Program-made: the position numbers and the translations under genes
Part shown: one piece after another, positions 45,996 to 54,481 of the stretch
How the letters are laid out: every line of letters starts with the position of its first letter
Numbering within the stretch: the first letter of the stretch is position 1
Assembly: GCF_024172085.1 (NCBI RefSeq)
Contig: NZ_JAMZDZ010000001.1
Span: 1,612,001 to 1,676,000, forward strand
Length of the DNA: 64,000 nucleotides
Direction of reading: 5' to 3'
From: Hamadaea flava
Lineage (GTDB): Bacteria; Actinomycetota; Actinomycetes; Mycobacteriales; Micromonosporaceae
Notes under the pieces: generated by a model
Database searches by the model: none
What the model was told of the DNA's origin: nothing
What the model saw: only the letters and a program-made list of their open reading frames with translations

Positions 45996-47605
45996 CCGCC
46001 GCACCGCAGAACCACCCGCGCCGGTGGGTCGTCCTCGGCGTGCTGATCGTCAGCCTCCTGGCGGTGGTGCTCGACAACACCGTGCTCAACGTCGCCCTGA
46101 CCACGCTCGCCGATCCGGCCGACGGCCTGGGGGCGAGCCAGAGCGAGCTCGAATGGTCCATCAACTCCTACACCCTCGTGTTCGCCGGATTCCTGCTGTC
46201 TCTGGGGACCCTCGGCGACCGGTTCGGCCGCAAGCGGGGAGTCCTGGCCGGGCTGGTGCTGTTCTGCCTCGGCTCGCTGCTGTCGGCGTACGCCCACAGC
46301 CCCGCCCAGCTCATCGGGGCCCGGGTGGTGATGGGCCTGGGCGCGGCGGCGATCATGCCGCTGAGCCTGGCCATCGTCACCGGGCTCTTCTCCGAATCGG
46401 ACCGGCCGCGAGCGATCGCGGTCTGGTCCGGCTCGGTCGGCATCGGCGTGGCGCTGGGCCCCATCGTCGGCGGCCTGCTGCTGGAGCGCTTCTGGTGGGG
46501 CTCGGTCTTCCTGATCAACGTCCCGGTGACGGTCGCCGCGTTCGTGGTGATCGCGCTCGTCGTGCCGGAGATGCGGACCCACTCCTCGGCCCGGGTCGAC
46601 GCCGCCGGCGCGCTATTGTCGATCGTCGCGCTGACGTCGCTCACGTACGGCATCATCGACGGCGGCGACCACGGCTTCGACGACGCCCGGCCGTGGCCTT
46701 GGCTGGCCGCCGGGGTGGTGCTGCTGGCGGTGTTCGTCTGGTGGGAGGGCCGGGCCGCCGAACCCGCGCTGGATCTGCGGCTGTTCCGCGACGCCCGGTT
46801 CAGCGCCGCCAACACCGCCATCAGCCTCGTATTCTTCGCGGCCATCGGAGCGTTCTTCTTCATCCAGTTCTACCTCCAACTGGTCCGGGGCTTCTCGCCC
46901 CTGAAGGCAGGGCTGCTGGTGACGCCGTTCGCGGTGGCCCAGCTCGTCTTCGCCCCGGCCAGCGCCGCCCTGGTCCGCCGGTTCGGCTTCCGCGCGGTGT
47001 GCGGGGCCGGGCTGGTGCTGACCGCCGGTGCGCTGGGCGGCACGGTCCAGCTCACGGCCCACACATCCCTGGTGATCGTCGGCGCGGCCTTCTTCGCCGC
47101 CGGGATCGGGATGTCGCTGGTGATGGCGCCGTCGATGGCGTCGGTGATGGCCAGCGTGCCCCGCGACCGGGCCAGCGTCGGCTCGGCGACGGCCAACACG
47201 GTTCGCCAGGTGGCCAGCGCGCTCGGCATCGCCGTCGCCGGATCGATCCTGACCCCGCTGTACCGGGCCGGGATCGATCCGCACCTGGCGGGGCTGCCCA
47301 CGGCGGCCCGGGAGGCGGCGGCCGAGGCGCTGGCCGCCGCCCACGCGGTCGCGCCTTCGCTCGGTCCGGCCGGACCGGCGCTGGTGGACGCCGCCGACAC
47401 CGCCTTCGTCGAGGCGCTGCGGACCACGTTGCTGATCCTCGCCGTCACCGTGCTGGCCGCCACCCCCATCGTCGCCCGCTGGCTACCCGGCCGCCGGCAC
47501 GAGGACCGGCGGGCGTCCGGCGTACGCCTGAGCGGCGACGGCGGCGGCGACCTCGGCGACACCACCGGGCTCCCGGAGGCGCAGCACGAGGACGCCCACT
47601 CCTGA
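45992..47605 (+). CDS. MFS exporter (DHA2, 14 helices)
   Basis: A 537-residue multidrug-type transporter: VLDNTVLNVALTTLAD in helix 1, GDRFGRKRGVLAG in loop 2-3, and MGLGAAAIMPLSLAIVTGLF in helix 5 (antiporter motif C region). The last 40 residues are hydrophilic and run 123 bp into the 3' end of the convergent kinase gene. It is translationally coupled to the RHH protein and lies beside the HMGR-kinase cluster, so it could export its product; this is inference from position only. Confidence 0.92.
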   Translation: MTAAPQNHPRRWVVLGVLIVSLLAVVLDNTVLNVALTTLADPADGLGASQSELEWSINSYTLVFAGFLLSLGTLGDRFGRKRGVLAGLVLFCLGSLLSAYAHSPAQLIGARVVMGLGAAAIMPLSLAIVTGLFSESDRPRAIAVWSGSVGIGVALGPIVGGLLLERFWWGSVFLINVPVTVAAFVVIALVVPEMRTHSSARVDAAGALLSIVALTSLTYGIIDGGDHGFDDARPWPWLAAGVVLLAVFVWWEGRAAEPALDLRLFRDARFSAANTAISLVFFAAIGAFFFIQFYLQLVRGFSPLKAGLLVTPFAVAQLVFAPASAALVRRFGFRAVCGAGLVLTAGALGGTVQLTAHTSLVIVGAAFFAAGIGMSLVMAPSMASVMASVPRDRASVGSATANTVRQVASALGIAVAGSILTPLYRAGIDPHLAGLPTAAREAAAEALAAAHAVAPSLGPAGPALVDAADTAFVEALRTTLLILAVTVLAATPIVARWLPGRRHEDRRASGVRLSGDGGGDLGDTTGLPEAQHEDAHS

Positions 47606-48325
47606 GAGCCAGTCCAGCACCTGTTCGTAGCCCCGCGCGACGGCGGCCAACTGCGCCGCCGACTCGTGGATCTCCGCGCCGCGGCCCCGGCGGTCCAGCC
47701 GGGCGATCGCCTGCTCCGGTGGCACGTCGAGCAGCACGACGATGTCCGGCAAGGCGATCGCGAAGGTGTCGGAGAGGTGGCGGACCAGGTCCTCCGGCGG
47801 CAACGCGTACATGGCGAGCAGGTCCGCGCCGAGCCGCCACAGATCCGTGTCACAGCCGATGCGGCGCGCCCAGGCGCGTACCCCTAGGAGGACCAGGGGA
47901 TCCACGGGCAGGACGGCGGGCGGCGGTGCGGGCGGGACCGCGGATCTGGCCAGGGCCTTCGCGTAGAGCGGGAGGTAGACCAGCGAGTCGACCAGCGGAT
48001 GCCGGTCGGCGACGATCACCCGGGGCCGCCACGCGTCGACCGCCAGCCGCTGCGCCGGGCCGTAGGTGGCCAGTTGCAGGTAGAAGGCCGCGATCTTGAG
48101 GTGCGGGCTGTGCAGCCGATCCGCCGCCGCCGACAGCTCCTCGAGCTGCCGGGACAGCTCGTGCAGCGGGCCGTTGGGGGCCTCGTGCGGCCGGATCGTG
48201 TGCAGCACGGTGACGTCCTGTTCGCTGCCCGCCTGACGGCGCAGCTCGTGGGCGACGGAGGTCTTGCCGCAGCCGTCGATCCCCACGAGGGCGACGACCA
48301 GCGGATCCGTAGCGGCGCTCGTCAT
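47483..48325 (-). CDS. Thymidylate-kinase-like P-loop kinase
   Basis: A 280-residue cytoplasmic P-loop kinase of the thymidylate kinase superfamily: VVALVGIDGCGKTSVAHEL (P-loop), IVADRHPLVDSLVYLPL (the DR(Y/H) motif) and IALPDIVVLLDVPPEQAIARLDRRG (lid-side strand). It is longer than bacterial Tmk (about 210), with an insertion around LPVDPLVLLGVRAWARR, so its substrate may not be dTMP. ATG 48325 overlaps the stop of the HMGR-APH gene (ATGA). It is the last gene of a five-gene operon. Its 3' end overlaps the convergent MFS gene by 123 bp. Confidence 0.8.
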   Translation of the reverse strand: MTSAATDPLVVALVGIDGCGKTSVAHELRRQAGSEQDVTVLHTIRPHEAPNGPLHELSRQLEELSAAADRLHSPHLKIAAFYLQLATYGPAQRLAVDAWRPRVIVADRHPLVDSLVYLPLYAKALARSAVPPAPPPAVLPVDPLVLLGVRAWARRIGCDTDLWRLGADLLAMYALPPEDLVRHLSDTFAIALPDIVVLLDVPPEQAIARLDRRGRGAEIHESAAQLAAVARGYEQVLDWLSGVGVLVLRLREPGGVAEVAAAVAAQAYAGRPPVLVPAAG

Positions 48326-50685
48326 CGGTCCCCCGTCAGCTGCAACAGGTGCCGCGCGGTGCGGAAGACTCGCGGCACGAACGGCTGCTCGCGATGGGTG
48401 TGGAACATCAAGTACAGCTGGAGCCGGGTCATCAGCAGGTCCTGCACCGCGAAGCGGAAGCCGCGCCGCCACTGGCCGGGGTCGAGGTCGACGCCCGCCA
48501 CGCCGGCGACCTTGCGCCGATGCCGCTCCAGGTAGTGCTCCAGTTGCTCGGACGTCGCCTGCGGAGTCAGCGTGAAGCACAGCAGTTCGGCCAGGTCACG
48601 CTGCGGCAGACCGACCGTCGCCAGCTCCCAGTCGAAGGCCACCAGACCGAGCCCGTTCCGGCGCAGCGCGATGTTGCGCGGGCTGAAGTCGTTGTGGATC
48701 AACGTCTTCGGCAGCGCGTCCTGTTCGCGCAGCCAGCCGCCGGCCTCGTCGATGAGCATCGTGATCTGCCGGTGGGCACCGGCGTCCACCACATCGGGGT
48801 GCTCGGCGGCGTTGAAGTCACACAGCGCCTGCCACAGTTCGGCCGCCTTCTCGACATGTTCGCTGCCCGGGACGAAGCCCAGCCAGCCGCGGTCGAGCAG
48901 GGCGTCGGTGTCGTTGAGCCAGCGGCCGTGAAGTGGGGCGATGCCGTCGACGGCGGCCTCGACCATCGGCGTGGCCCACAACTCGGGCCGGTCGGCGGTG
49001 TCGAGGAGCACGACCTCGGTCCGCGTGAGCCGCTCCAGCAGCAGCGCGTACGCCTCCCGCCCGGCGTCTTCGAACACGCCGTAGCATCGCGGGCTGATCG
49101 AGGCCAGCTCGGGCAGGTCGGCCCGGTAGAGCGCGAGTTCCCGCAGATGGGCGTCCTTGATGCCGGTGAGGCCGGCGAACCGCTGCCAGGCCTGGGCGAC
49201 CCGGTCGCCACACAGCGAGGCGACCCGGGCCATCGCGACCACGACCTCGTCGTCCAGTGGCTTGAGCTTGGCCATCAGCGGCAGCTCCCGCTCAGACCGG
49301 CCATCGTGGACGATGAGGTCCAGCGGCAGTACGCCGAGCAGCTTGCGCTGCTCCCCCGTCGCGACCGCGTCGGTGATGATGCCCGAGCCCTGCACAGCTG
49401 GGCCGAGCGTGACCGAGGTGACCTGCGCGCCGGGCAACGCCGGGGCGAGCAGGGTCTGGAGCAGTCCGGTCGTCACGTCGGCGGGACGCAGCCACCGGAC
49501 CTCGCGCGGCCGCCCGAGCCGCTGGTGGGCGTCGGCGAACTGCCCGCTGGTGATGGCGGCGGCCGTCGACAGGTCCAGGGCCAGCGCGAACCCGGCGACG
49601 ATCTCGGCCAGCCGGCCGGCGTTGCCCTCGCCCGCGCAGCCCAGGGCGGTCAGCATGTCCCGCTGCTGGGTCAGCCGCGTACCGCCGCCGACCGTGCCGA
49701 CGATCAGGTTGGGCAGCAGCATGGTGGCCAGGATCCCGTCGTCGTGCGGCTCGATGCCGAGGATCGCCGTCGACGACTCGTGTACGCAGGCGATGTCCTG
49801 CCCGGTCGCGACGAAGAGGGCGGCGATGACGTTGGCGGCGTTGACGGTGTAGCCGTGCATGCCGGCTTGCAGCGCGGCGAGCAGGCCGACGCGATAGGCC
49901 CGGTCGAGCGCCTCCGGCGTCGTCTTGAGGACAGCCGCGACGGTGGCCCGGTCGAGGAAGCACTCAGCGGTCACCCGCGCACCGCGTCCGTCGATCATGG
50001 ACAGTTGGGTGACCTTCTTGTCGCCGCTGAGGTTGCCCTCGATCTGGAACAGCTCCGGCTTCAGCAGCGGGTCGTCGGCCAGGCTGTCGTTGATGAACGT
50101 GCAGATGCTCCAGGTCGCCGCAGTCGTCATGTTCTGCCCGGCGGCGTCCCGCGTCTCGAACGCGAAGCGGACGTGCACATAGCGCCCGATCTGGAAGGGC
50201 TGGACGTCGACAAGGTTGGCGTGCCTCGACACCAGCCCCACCCGTTGCCGCAGCTGGGACGTGTTCTCGGCGAGCCACCGGGTGAAGGCGTACGCCGCCG
50301 CCGTGTCGGCGAACCCGTAGACGGGCGCACGGGTCATCCGCTGCGCGAGCACATGCGTGCGTACGCCGCCGCCGAGGGTGATCGCGCGGGCGCCCCGGGC
50401 GACCGAGGCGACCAAGGCCCCCTCCGTGGTGGCCAACGGGGCGACGATCGGCCCCTGGACGTTGCCGCCGTCGAACAGCAGCGGACCGGCCAGCCCGACC
50501 GGGATCTCCACGGTCGCGGTGAAGTTCTCGATGTTGCCCGCCAGCGTCCGGGCGTCGATCCGGCCCGGCCCGAGCGAGGCCAGCGCGCTGCCGCTCTGTG
50601 CCCGCAACCACTCCAGCCGATCGGCGCGGGCGGCTTCGGTGTGCAGGCCCCGGCCGGGGATCACGTCGAAGGTCGCCTCGGTCAT
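48322..50685 (-). CDS. HMG-CoA reductase fused to APH/choline-kinase-like domain
   Basis: A 787-residue fusion. Residues about 45-395 are an HMG-CoA reductase of the eukaryote-like class I pattern. All four catalytic residues have counterparts: Glu88 (PLATTEGALVAS), Lys223 (GDKKVTQLSM), Asp297 (ATGQDIAC) and His387 (FADAHQRLGR). The NADPH motif DAAGQNM and GTVGGGTRL are also present. Residues about 425-787 are an aminoglycoside phosphotransferase/choline-kinase-like fold: Lys473 (LMAKLKP), Asp666 and Asn671 (HNDFSPRN), Asp685 (AFDWELA). A reducing and a phosphorylating step seem to be joined in one chain. ATG 50685 overlaps the GH3 stop. No mevalonate pathway genes are nearby. Confidence 0.88.
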   Translation of the reverse strand: MTEATFDVIPGRGLHTEAARADRLEWLRAQSGSALASLGPGRIDARTLAGNIENFTATVEIPVGLAGPLLFDGGNVQGPIVAPLATTEGALVASVARGARAITLGGGVRTHVLAQRMTRAPVYGFADTAAAYAFTRWLAENTSQLRQRVGLVSRHANLVDVQPFQIGRYVHVRFAFETRDAAGQNMTTAATWSICTFINDSLADDPLLKPELFQIEGNLSGDKKVTQLSMIDGRGARVTAECFLDRATVAAVLKTTPEALDRAYRVGLLAALQAGMHGYTVNAANVIAALFVATGQDIACVHESSTAILGIEPHDDGILATMLLPNLIVGTVGGGTRLTQQRDMLTALGCAGEGNAGRLAEIVAGFALALDLSTAAAITSGQFADAHQRLGRPREVRWLRPADVTTGLLQTLLAPALPGAQVTSVTLGPAVQGSGIITDAVATGEQRKLLGVLPLDLIVHDGRSERELPLMAKLKPLDDEVVVAMARVASLCGDRVAQAWQRFAGLTGIKDAHLRELALYRADLPELASISPRCYGVFEDAGREAYALLLERLTRTEVVLLDTADRPELWATPMVEAAVDGIAPLHGRWLNDTDALLDRGWLGFVPGSEHVEKAAELWQALCDFNAAEHPDVVDAGAHRQITMLIDEAGGWLREQDALPKTLIHNDFSPRNIALRRNGLGLVAFDWELATVGLPQRDLAELLCFTLTPQATSEQLEHYLERHRRKVAGVAGVDLDPGQWRRGFRFAVQDLLMTRLQLYLMFHTHREQPFVPRVFRTARHLLQLTGDR

Positions 50686-52343
50686 CGCCGCTGTCCCGCC
50701 ATCGCGACCGGCTGCCCGCCGGTGATCCGCTGCCAGACCTGCGGATCGGTGGTGAACACGCGGTCCTTGACCCGAGGCGGGCGCTCGCCACGGCGTACTC
50801 GGCGCTCCCATTCGCGCAGGAACGCGTGCGGATGGGTGGCGACCACGCTGACCGGGTCGAGCCGATCGGCGGCCCGGCCCCGGGCGTACCCCGGCGACTG
50901 CGCCCGCAGCCGGGCGTCGAGGGCGACGCCGAGGGTCTCCAGCTCGTCCGCCGTGAAGACCCCGGTCGGCGCGATCGCGACCTCGTAACGCCGTCCGCCG
51001 GGCGCCATCCGGCACGTGGCGTTGCGTACCTGGAGGCCGACGTCGCCGAGCGCGCCGGACAGCGCCCGCAACAGCTGCGGCTCCAGCAGGGTGTCCTTCA
51101 CGTCGGCGGCGGGCAGGCTGCGGCCGGCGTACTCGACTCTGGGCGTACCGGCGACGAAGTCCACGACGCGGACGATGTCGGTGACCGCGCACCGGTAGAG
51201 ACCGCCGACGTGGGTCAGCACGACGTGGTATTCGCGGCCGGGCTGCAGCTCGTCGGCGAGCAGCGTGGCACTGCCGGGCTTGATCTCCTCCTCGGCCGGG
51301 ATGAACTCGTAGAGGCAGCCGGTGACGTACAGCGGCCCGGCGGTCGGATGCCGGTCCAGCTGCACCGCGACCGGGCCCTCACAGGACGCGACAGGTCCAG
51401 GAAGGACACTCACGTCGGCTCCGTAGGCCGCGCGGGCCTGCGGCAGGTAGAACGACGACAGCGCGGTGTTCCAGGTGACGAGCAGATCGATGTTGGGCCA
51501 CAGGTGCTCGGGCCGGATCGTGCCGAAGTACGCGGCCAGCCGCTCGATCTCGCGGGCGCGTTCCGGGTTCGGGGACCGGTGCGGCAGACCGCCGAGGGTG
51601 CCGGCCGCGATCTCCTCGACCATCCGGGGCCACCACTGTTCCAGCTGATAGGGCAAAGCGGCGGCGATGGCGGGGTTGACCGTGACGACGCAGCGGATGT
51701 CGTACTCGGCGGCCAGGCGCACTTTCAGGTAGGTGCGCTCCCAGTGGTCGGCGTCGGTGAACGCGTCGGGCAGCCGGCTCCACGGCGCGGCGTTGCCCGG
51801 TCCGACGGCGAGCTGATCGCCGAACTTGCCGAAGTCGACCTGGCTGGGTCCGATGTGCGGCTGGCCGCCGGAGGTCCGCGCGATCGGCGAGTGCGGATCC
51901 TGCCACAGATTCAGCACACCGCTCTGCGTCGCGATCGCCTCGGGGTGGTGCTCGACCACTCGGGCGAAGCAGGCGTAGTAGAACGGCAGGAAGCAGTCGC
52001 GCATGTACGTCCGGGTCACCGGGATGTGCTTCTCCCGGCCGGTGGTGCCGCTGGACGAGAAGTAGACGACCGGGTCCTCGGCGGTGAGGATCTTCGGCTC
52101 ACCGGCGATTGCGCGCTCGATCCAGGGCATGTACTCCTCGTGCGTCCGGATCGGCACCCGGCGGCGCAGGTCGTCGACCGAATGGACGGCGGCGAGGTCG
52201 TGCTCGGTGCCGAACTCGGTGGCGGAGTTGGCGGTCAGCACTTCCTGCAGGACTTCGTGCTGGGCCAGCATCGGCTCGGCGAGCCGGTTGAGCAGGCGCT
52301 GCTTGGCCGCGCGTACGCGGTCGGTGTAATCGATGTCAGTCAT
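50682..52343 (-). CDS. GH3 family acyl-adenylate amide synthetase
   Basis: A 553-residue enzyme of the GH3 auxin-conjugase-like superfamily of acyl-adenylating enzymes. It activates a carboxylic acid with ATP and couples it to an amine, as in plant auxin and jasmonate conjugation. Motif 1, YFSSSGTTGREKHIPVT, is the ATP-phosphate loop; LYRCAVTDIVRV resembles the second ATP region; VKDTLLEPQLL starts the C-terminal domain. It overlaps the upstream gene by 8 bp and the HMGR-kinase gene by 4 bp. Bacterial GH3 proteins are rare and seldom characterised. The acid and amine substrates are unknown. Confidence 0.85.
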   Translation of the reverse strand: MTDIDYTDRVRAAKQRLLNRLAEPMLAQHEVLQEVLTANSATEFGTEHDLAAVHSVDDLRRRVPIRTHEEYMPWIERAIAGEPKILTAEDPVVYFSSSGTTGREKHIPVTRTYMRDCFLPFYYACFARVVEHHPEAIATQSGVLNLWQDPHSPIARTSGGQPHIGPSQVDFGKFGDQLAVGPGNAAPWSRLPDAFTDADHWERTYLKVRLAAEYDIRCVVTVNPAIAAALPYQLEQWWPRMVEEIAAGTLGGLPHRSPNPERAREIERLAAYFGTIRPEHLWPNIDLLVTWNTALSSFYLPQARAAYGADVSVLPGPVASCEGPVAVQLDRHPTAGPLYVTGCLYEFIPAEEEIKPGSATLLADELQPGREYHVVLTHVGGLYRCAVTDIVRVVDFVAGTPRVEYAGRSLPAADVKDTLLEPQLLRALSGALGDVGLQVRNATCRMAPGGRRYEVAIAPTGVFTADELETLGVALDARLRAQSPGYARGRAADRLDPVSVVATHPHAFLREWERRVRRGERPPRVKDRVFTTDPQVWQRITGGQPVAMAGQRR

Positions 52344-53100
52344 CGGCGGTTTCCCTCAAGTGCGTGGGTACGTCGGAGGTGAGGCGGGCGTACAGGCGGC
52401 GGTTCCCGGTCTGGTGTGGATCGTCGGAGATCCGCAGGTGGGTCGCCGTGGCGAGGTGTTCGTCGACGGTGAGGCGGTCGACGTGGGCGATGGTCAGCTC
52501 GTCGCCGGGGCGCAGTGTCCGGCGAAGGACCGCTTCGCAGAGCACGTGGTGGACGTGCACGAGGTACTCGGCGACGGTGACGCCGCCGACGGCGATGTCC
52601 AGGCGATGCCGATTCCCGGTGGCCGCGGTGGGCTCTCCAGGGGGACCCGGCACGGTGATGGTGAGCGTGCCGGGCAGGCTGGTGCAGGGCGCGGGCGCTC
52701 GCAGGAGTTTCAGGCCCCGGCTGAGCGCGCTCTTGGGATCGTCGGGGGCCGGGCCGAGCCAGGCGATGCCGTCGGTCACGTGGTCGCACGGGAACCGGCG
52801 GGCGACGCTGTCCGGGTTGCCGGCGAAGAAGACCGCGCGGGTGAACGAGCGGTACCACGGGTCACGGGCCGGCTCCGGGACGGCGGCGGCGAAGCCGAGC
52901 GCCCCGGTGACGAACGTACGCAGATCGAACGTCCCGATGACCGCGGAGACTCGGTAGCCGGTCATCGTGGGCGCCATGGGCGCCATGGGCACGGTACGCG
53001 GCGTGGGCGGCGCGGTGGGTTCGGCGTCGTCGGCGAGCCCACGGCTGACCCGTTCGTAGTGGGCGAGCAGGAGGCGGCCGAGCAGCTGTTGTTCGTCCAT
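52336..53100 (-). CDS. Unknown protein in the HMGR/GH3 operon
   Basis: A 254-residue soluble protein that I do not recognise. The first 50 residues are Pro/Ala-rich with short MAPMAP repeats. Then YRVSAVIGTFDLRTFVTGAL, PWYRSFTRAVFFAGNPDSVA, VAEYLVHVHHVLCEAVLRRT and PGDELTIAHVDRLTVDEHL suggest an alpha/beta fold. The His-x-His-His (HVHH) patch could be a metal or catalytic site. It lies 1 bp after the ArgRS-like gene and overlaps GH3 by 8 bp, so it is an integral part of the operon. Confidence 0.7.
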   Translation of the reverse strand: MDEQQLLGRLLLAHYERVSRGLADDAEPTAPPTPRTVPMAPMAPTMTGYRVSAVIGTFDLRTFVTGALGFAAAVPEPARDPWYRSFTRAVFFAGNPDSVARRFPCDHVTDGIAWLGPAPDDPKSALSRGLKLLRAPAPCTSLPGTLTITVPGPPGEPTAATGNRHRLDIAVGGVTVAEYLVHVHHVLCEAVLRRTLRPGDELTIAHVDRLTVDEHLATATHLRISDDPHQTGNRRLYARLTSDVPTHLRETADD

Positions 53101-53101
53101 G

Positions 53102-54229
53102 TCAGCCGAACACCGTGGTCAGCAGGCCGGCCGGCACCCGGCGGCGGCGGTCGAGCAAGCCGGTGGTCAGCCGGTACGGGTCGACGTAGCCGCCGTCGGG
53201 GACGGCCAGCCGCCGCAGGAACTCGGGACCGCCGCCGTCCGGTTCGGCGTCGCCGGTCTCGCCGAGGATGCGTTCGGCGCGCACCATCGAGCGCCGCAAC
53301 AGCTCGGGCTGGAACGACTTGGCACAGCCGCGTTCCAGCATGGCGATGAAGTAGATGCGCATGCCGAGGCGGTAGGTCGGCACGTCCACATGTCGCAGGC
53401 AGGCGTCCGCCAGGTCGGACAGGGTCTTGCCCTCCCAGCCGCCGTGCCGGCTGGAGGCTACGACGCCGTCGATCGGCACCCGGCCCAGGGCCAGCCGGGT
53501 CACGGCGGCTCCGAGCGCGGTCAGCACCTTGTCGAGCAGGATGTAGTCCTGCATGAGTTCCTGGTCGTAGACGAGGACCACGCGCTGATGCCGTGCGCCG
53601 ATCGGGATGAGTTCCCGCAACACCGGGACGAGGTAGTTGGCGACGCCCTCCTCGTCGACGATCTGCCGCACTGGCAGGCCCCAGATCGTGCCGTCTAGGT
53701 AGACCGGCCCGCCGATGCCCCGGTGGTCGATGGTGAGCTGATGCTCACGCAGGACGTCGAGCACGTCGTCGGCGGTCAGCGTCAGCTCGGCCGGGTCGAG
53801 CAGACCCGGATCGGCCACGTTGAGCAGGTCGAGCTGCTCCTTCCAGAGGTCGATGAGCCGGACGCTGGCCGGATGAATCCAGCCCTCTTTCTCCACCCGT
53901 TCGAAATAAGGTTGCAATGAATCGCCGGTGGGGCGTACGCCCGCCGCATTGGATCGGACGTACAACTCGCCCAGTTCCGATTCGGAGCAGGCCGACCAGT
54001 CGACGGCGCCGACCGCTCGGTCGAGGAATTCCCAATAGGCCGCGGTCTGGGCGGTGAGGGTGGACATCCGCGGATTCCACACGTAGGTGACCGGGCGGAT
54101 CTCCCGGGTGCTCTTGTGGATCACGTCGAGCCACAGCAGCCCCTTGACGTGAGTGGGCGTCAGCGGCTTGGTCGGCGTGATCGTGACCGGCGCCAACGCC
54201 AGGTCGGCCGTCACCGGCGCATCGTTCAT
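53102..54229 (-). CDS. Unknown protein with weak ArgRS-like features
   Basis: A 375-residue protein, first in the leftward operon. The order of segments recalls class I arginyl-tRNA synthetase: KPLTPTHVKGLLWLDVIHKS in the place of the HVGH region, YLDGTIWGLPVRQIVDEEG (like the DGTPxY strand), HQRVVLVYDQELMQDYILLD (like VVGAEQxLHFxQ), and SSRHGGWEGKTLSDLADACL (like the KLSTRKG loop). The signature residues are not conserved (THVKG instead of HVGH; no KMSKS) and there is no anticodon domain. So it would not be a normal tRNA synthetase. This reading is my inference and may be wrong. ATG 54229 is preferred over the open frame to 54340, since a purine-rich GGAGAGGCAG precedes it. Confidence 0.55.
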   Translation of the reverse strand: MNDAPVTADLALAPVTITPTKPLTPTHVKGLLWLDVIHKSTREIRPVTYVWNPRMSTLTAQTAAYWEFLDRAVGAVDWSACSESELGELYVRSNAAGVRPTGDSLQPYFERVEKEGWIHPASVRLIDLWKEQLDLLNVADPGLLDPAELTLTADDVLDVLREHQLTIDHRGIGGPVYLDGTIWGLPVRQIVDEEGVANYLVPVLRELIPIGARHQRVVLVYDQELMQDYILLDKVLTALGAAVTRLALGRVPIDGVVASSRHGGWEGKTLSDLADACLRHVDVPTYRLGMRIYFIAMLERGCAKSFQPELLRRSMVRAERILGETGDAEPDGGGPEFLRRLAVPDGGYVDPYRLTTGLLDRRRRVPAGLLTTVFG

Positions 54230-54481
54230 CTGCCTGCCTCTCCTCGGATCGACCGCCCCTCGGGCGGCCCGCGCCGACGGGCCCGACCGGGCGCGCCGAC
54301 CGCCGGAAATTAGCAAGGCGATGCGTACGCCAGCAATCACAGAATTGCATTCTAGGTTGTCTTGCGTCTCTTATGAGAGATGCCTCGAATACCTGTCTGA
54401 CAAAGAAATTCCGGGTAGCCGACAATTGTTGTTCCGGCTATTGTTCACGGCGACCGGATCGCGTGCGACAAAGGAGCCGTA
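54230..54481. promoter_or_regulatory. Divergent promoter region of the cryptic cluster
   Basis: A 252-bp region between the two operons, noticeably richer in A and T than its surroundings. It holds a perfect 5-bp-arm palindrome, TCTCT-TATG-AGAGA (54367-54380), extended by imperfect flanks, and two ATTGTT direct repeats (54425-54430 and 54440-54445). The epimerase has AAGGAG 5-10 bp before its ATG. Either element could be the target of the AfsR-like regulator at the cluster's right end. The exact start sites cannot be read. Confidence 0.55.

Noticed and set aside
48322-49400. APH domain as an aminoglycoside resistance gene
   Set aside because: It is fused to HMG-CoA reductase and lies in a biosynthetic operon, so a metabolite kinase is more likely than drug resistance.
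48349-50988. An 879-codon plus-strand frame opposite the HMGR-kinase gene
   Set aside because: Shadow frame without motifs; the minus-strand reading has conserved catalytic residues.
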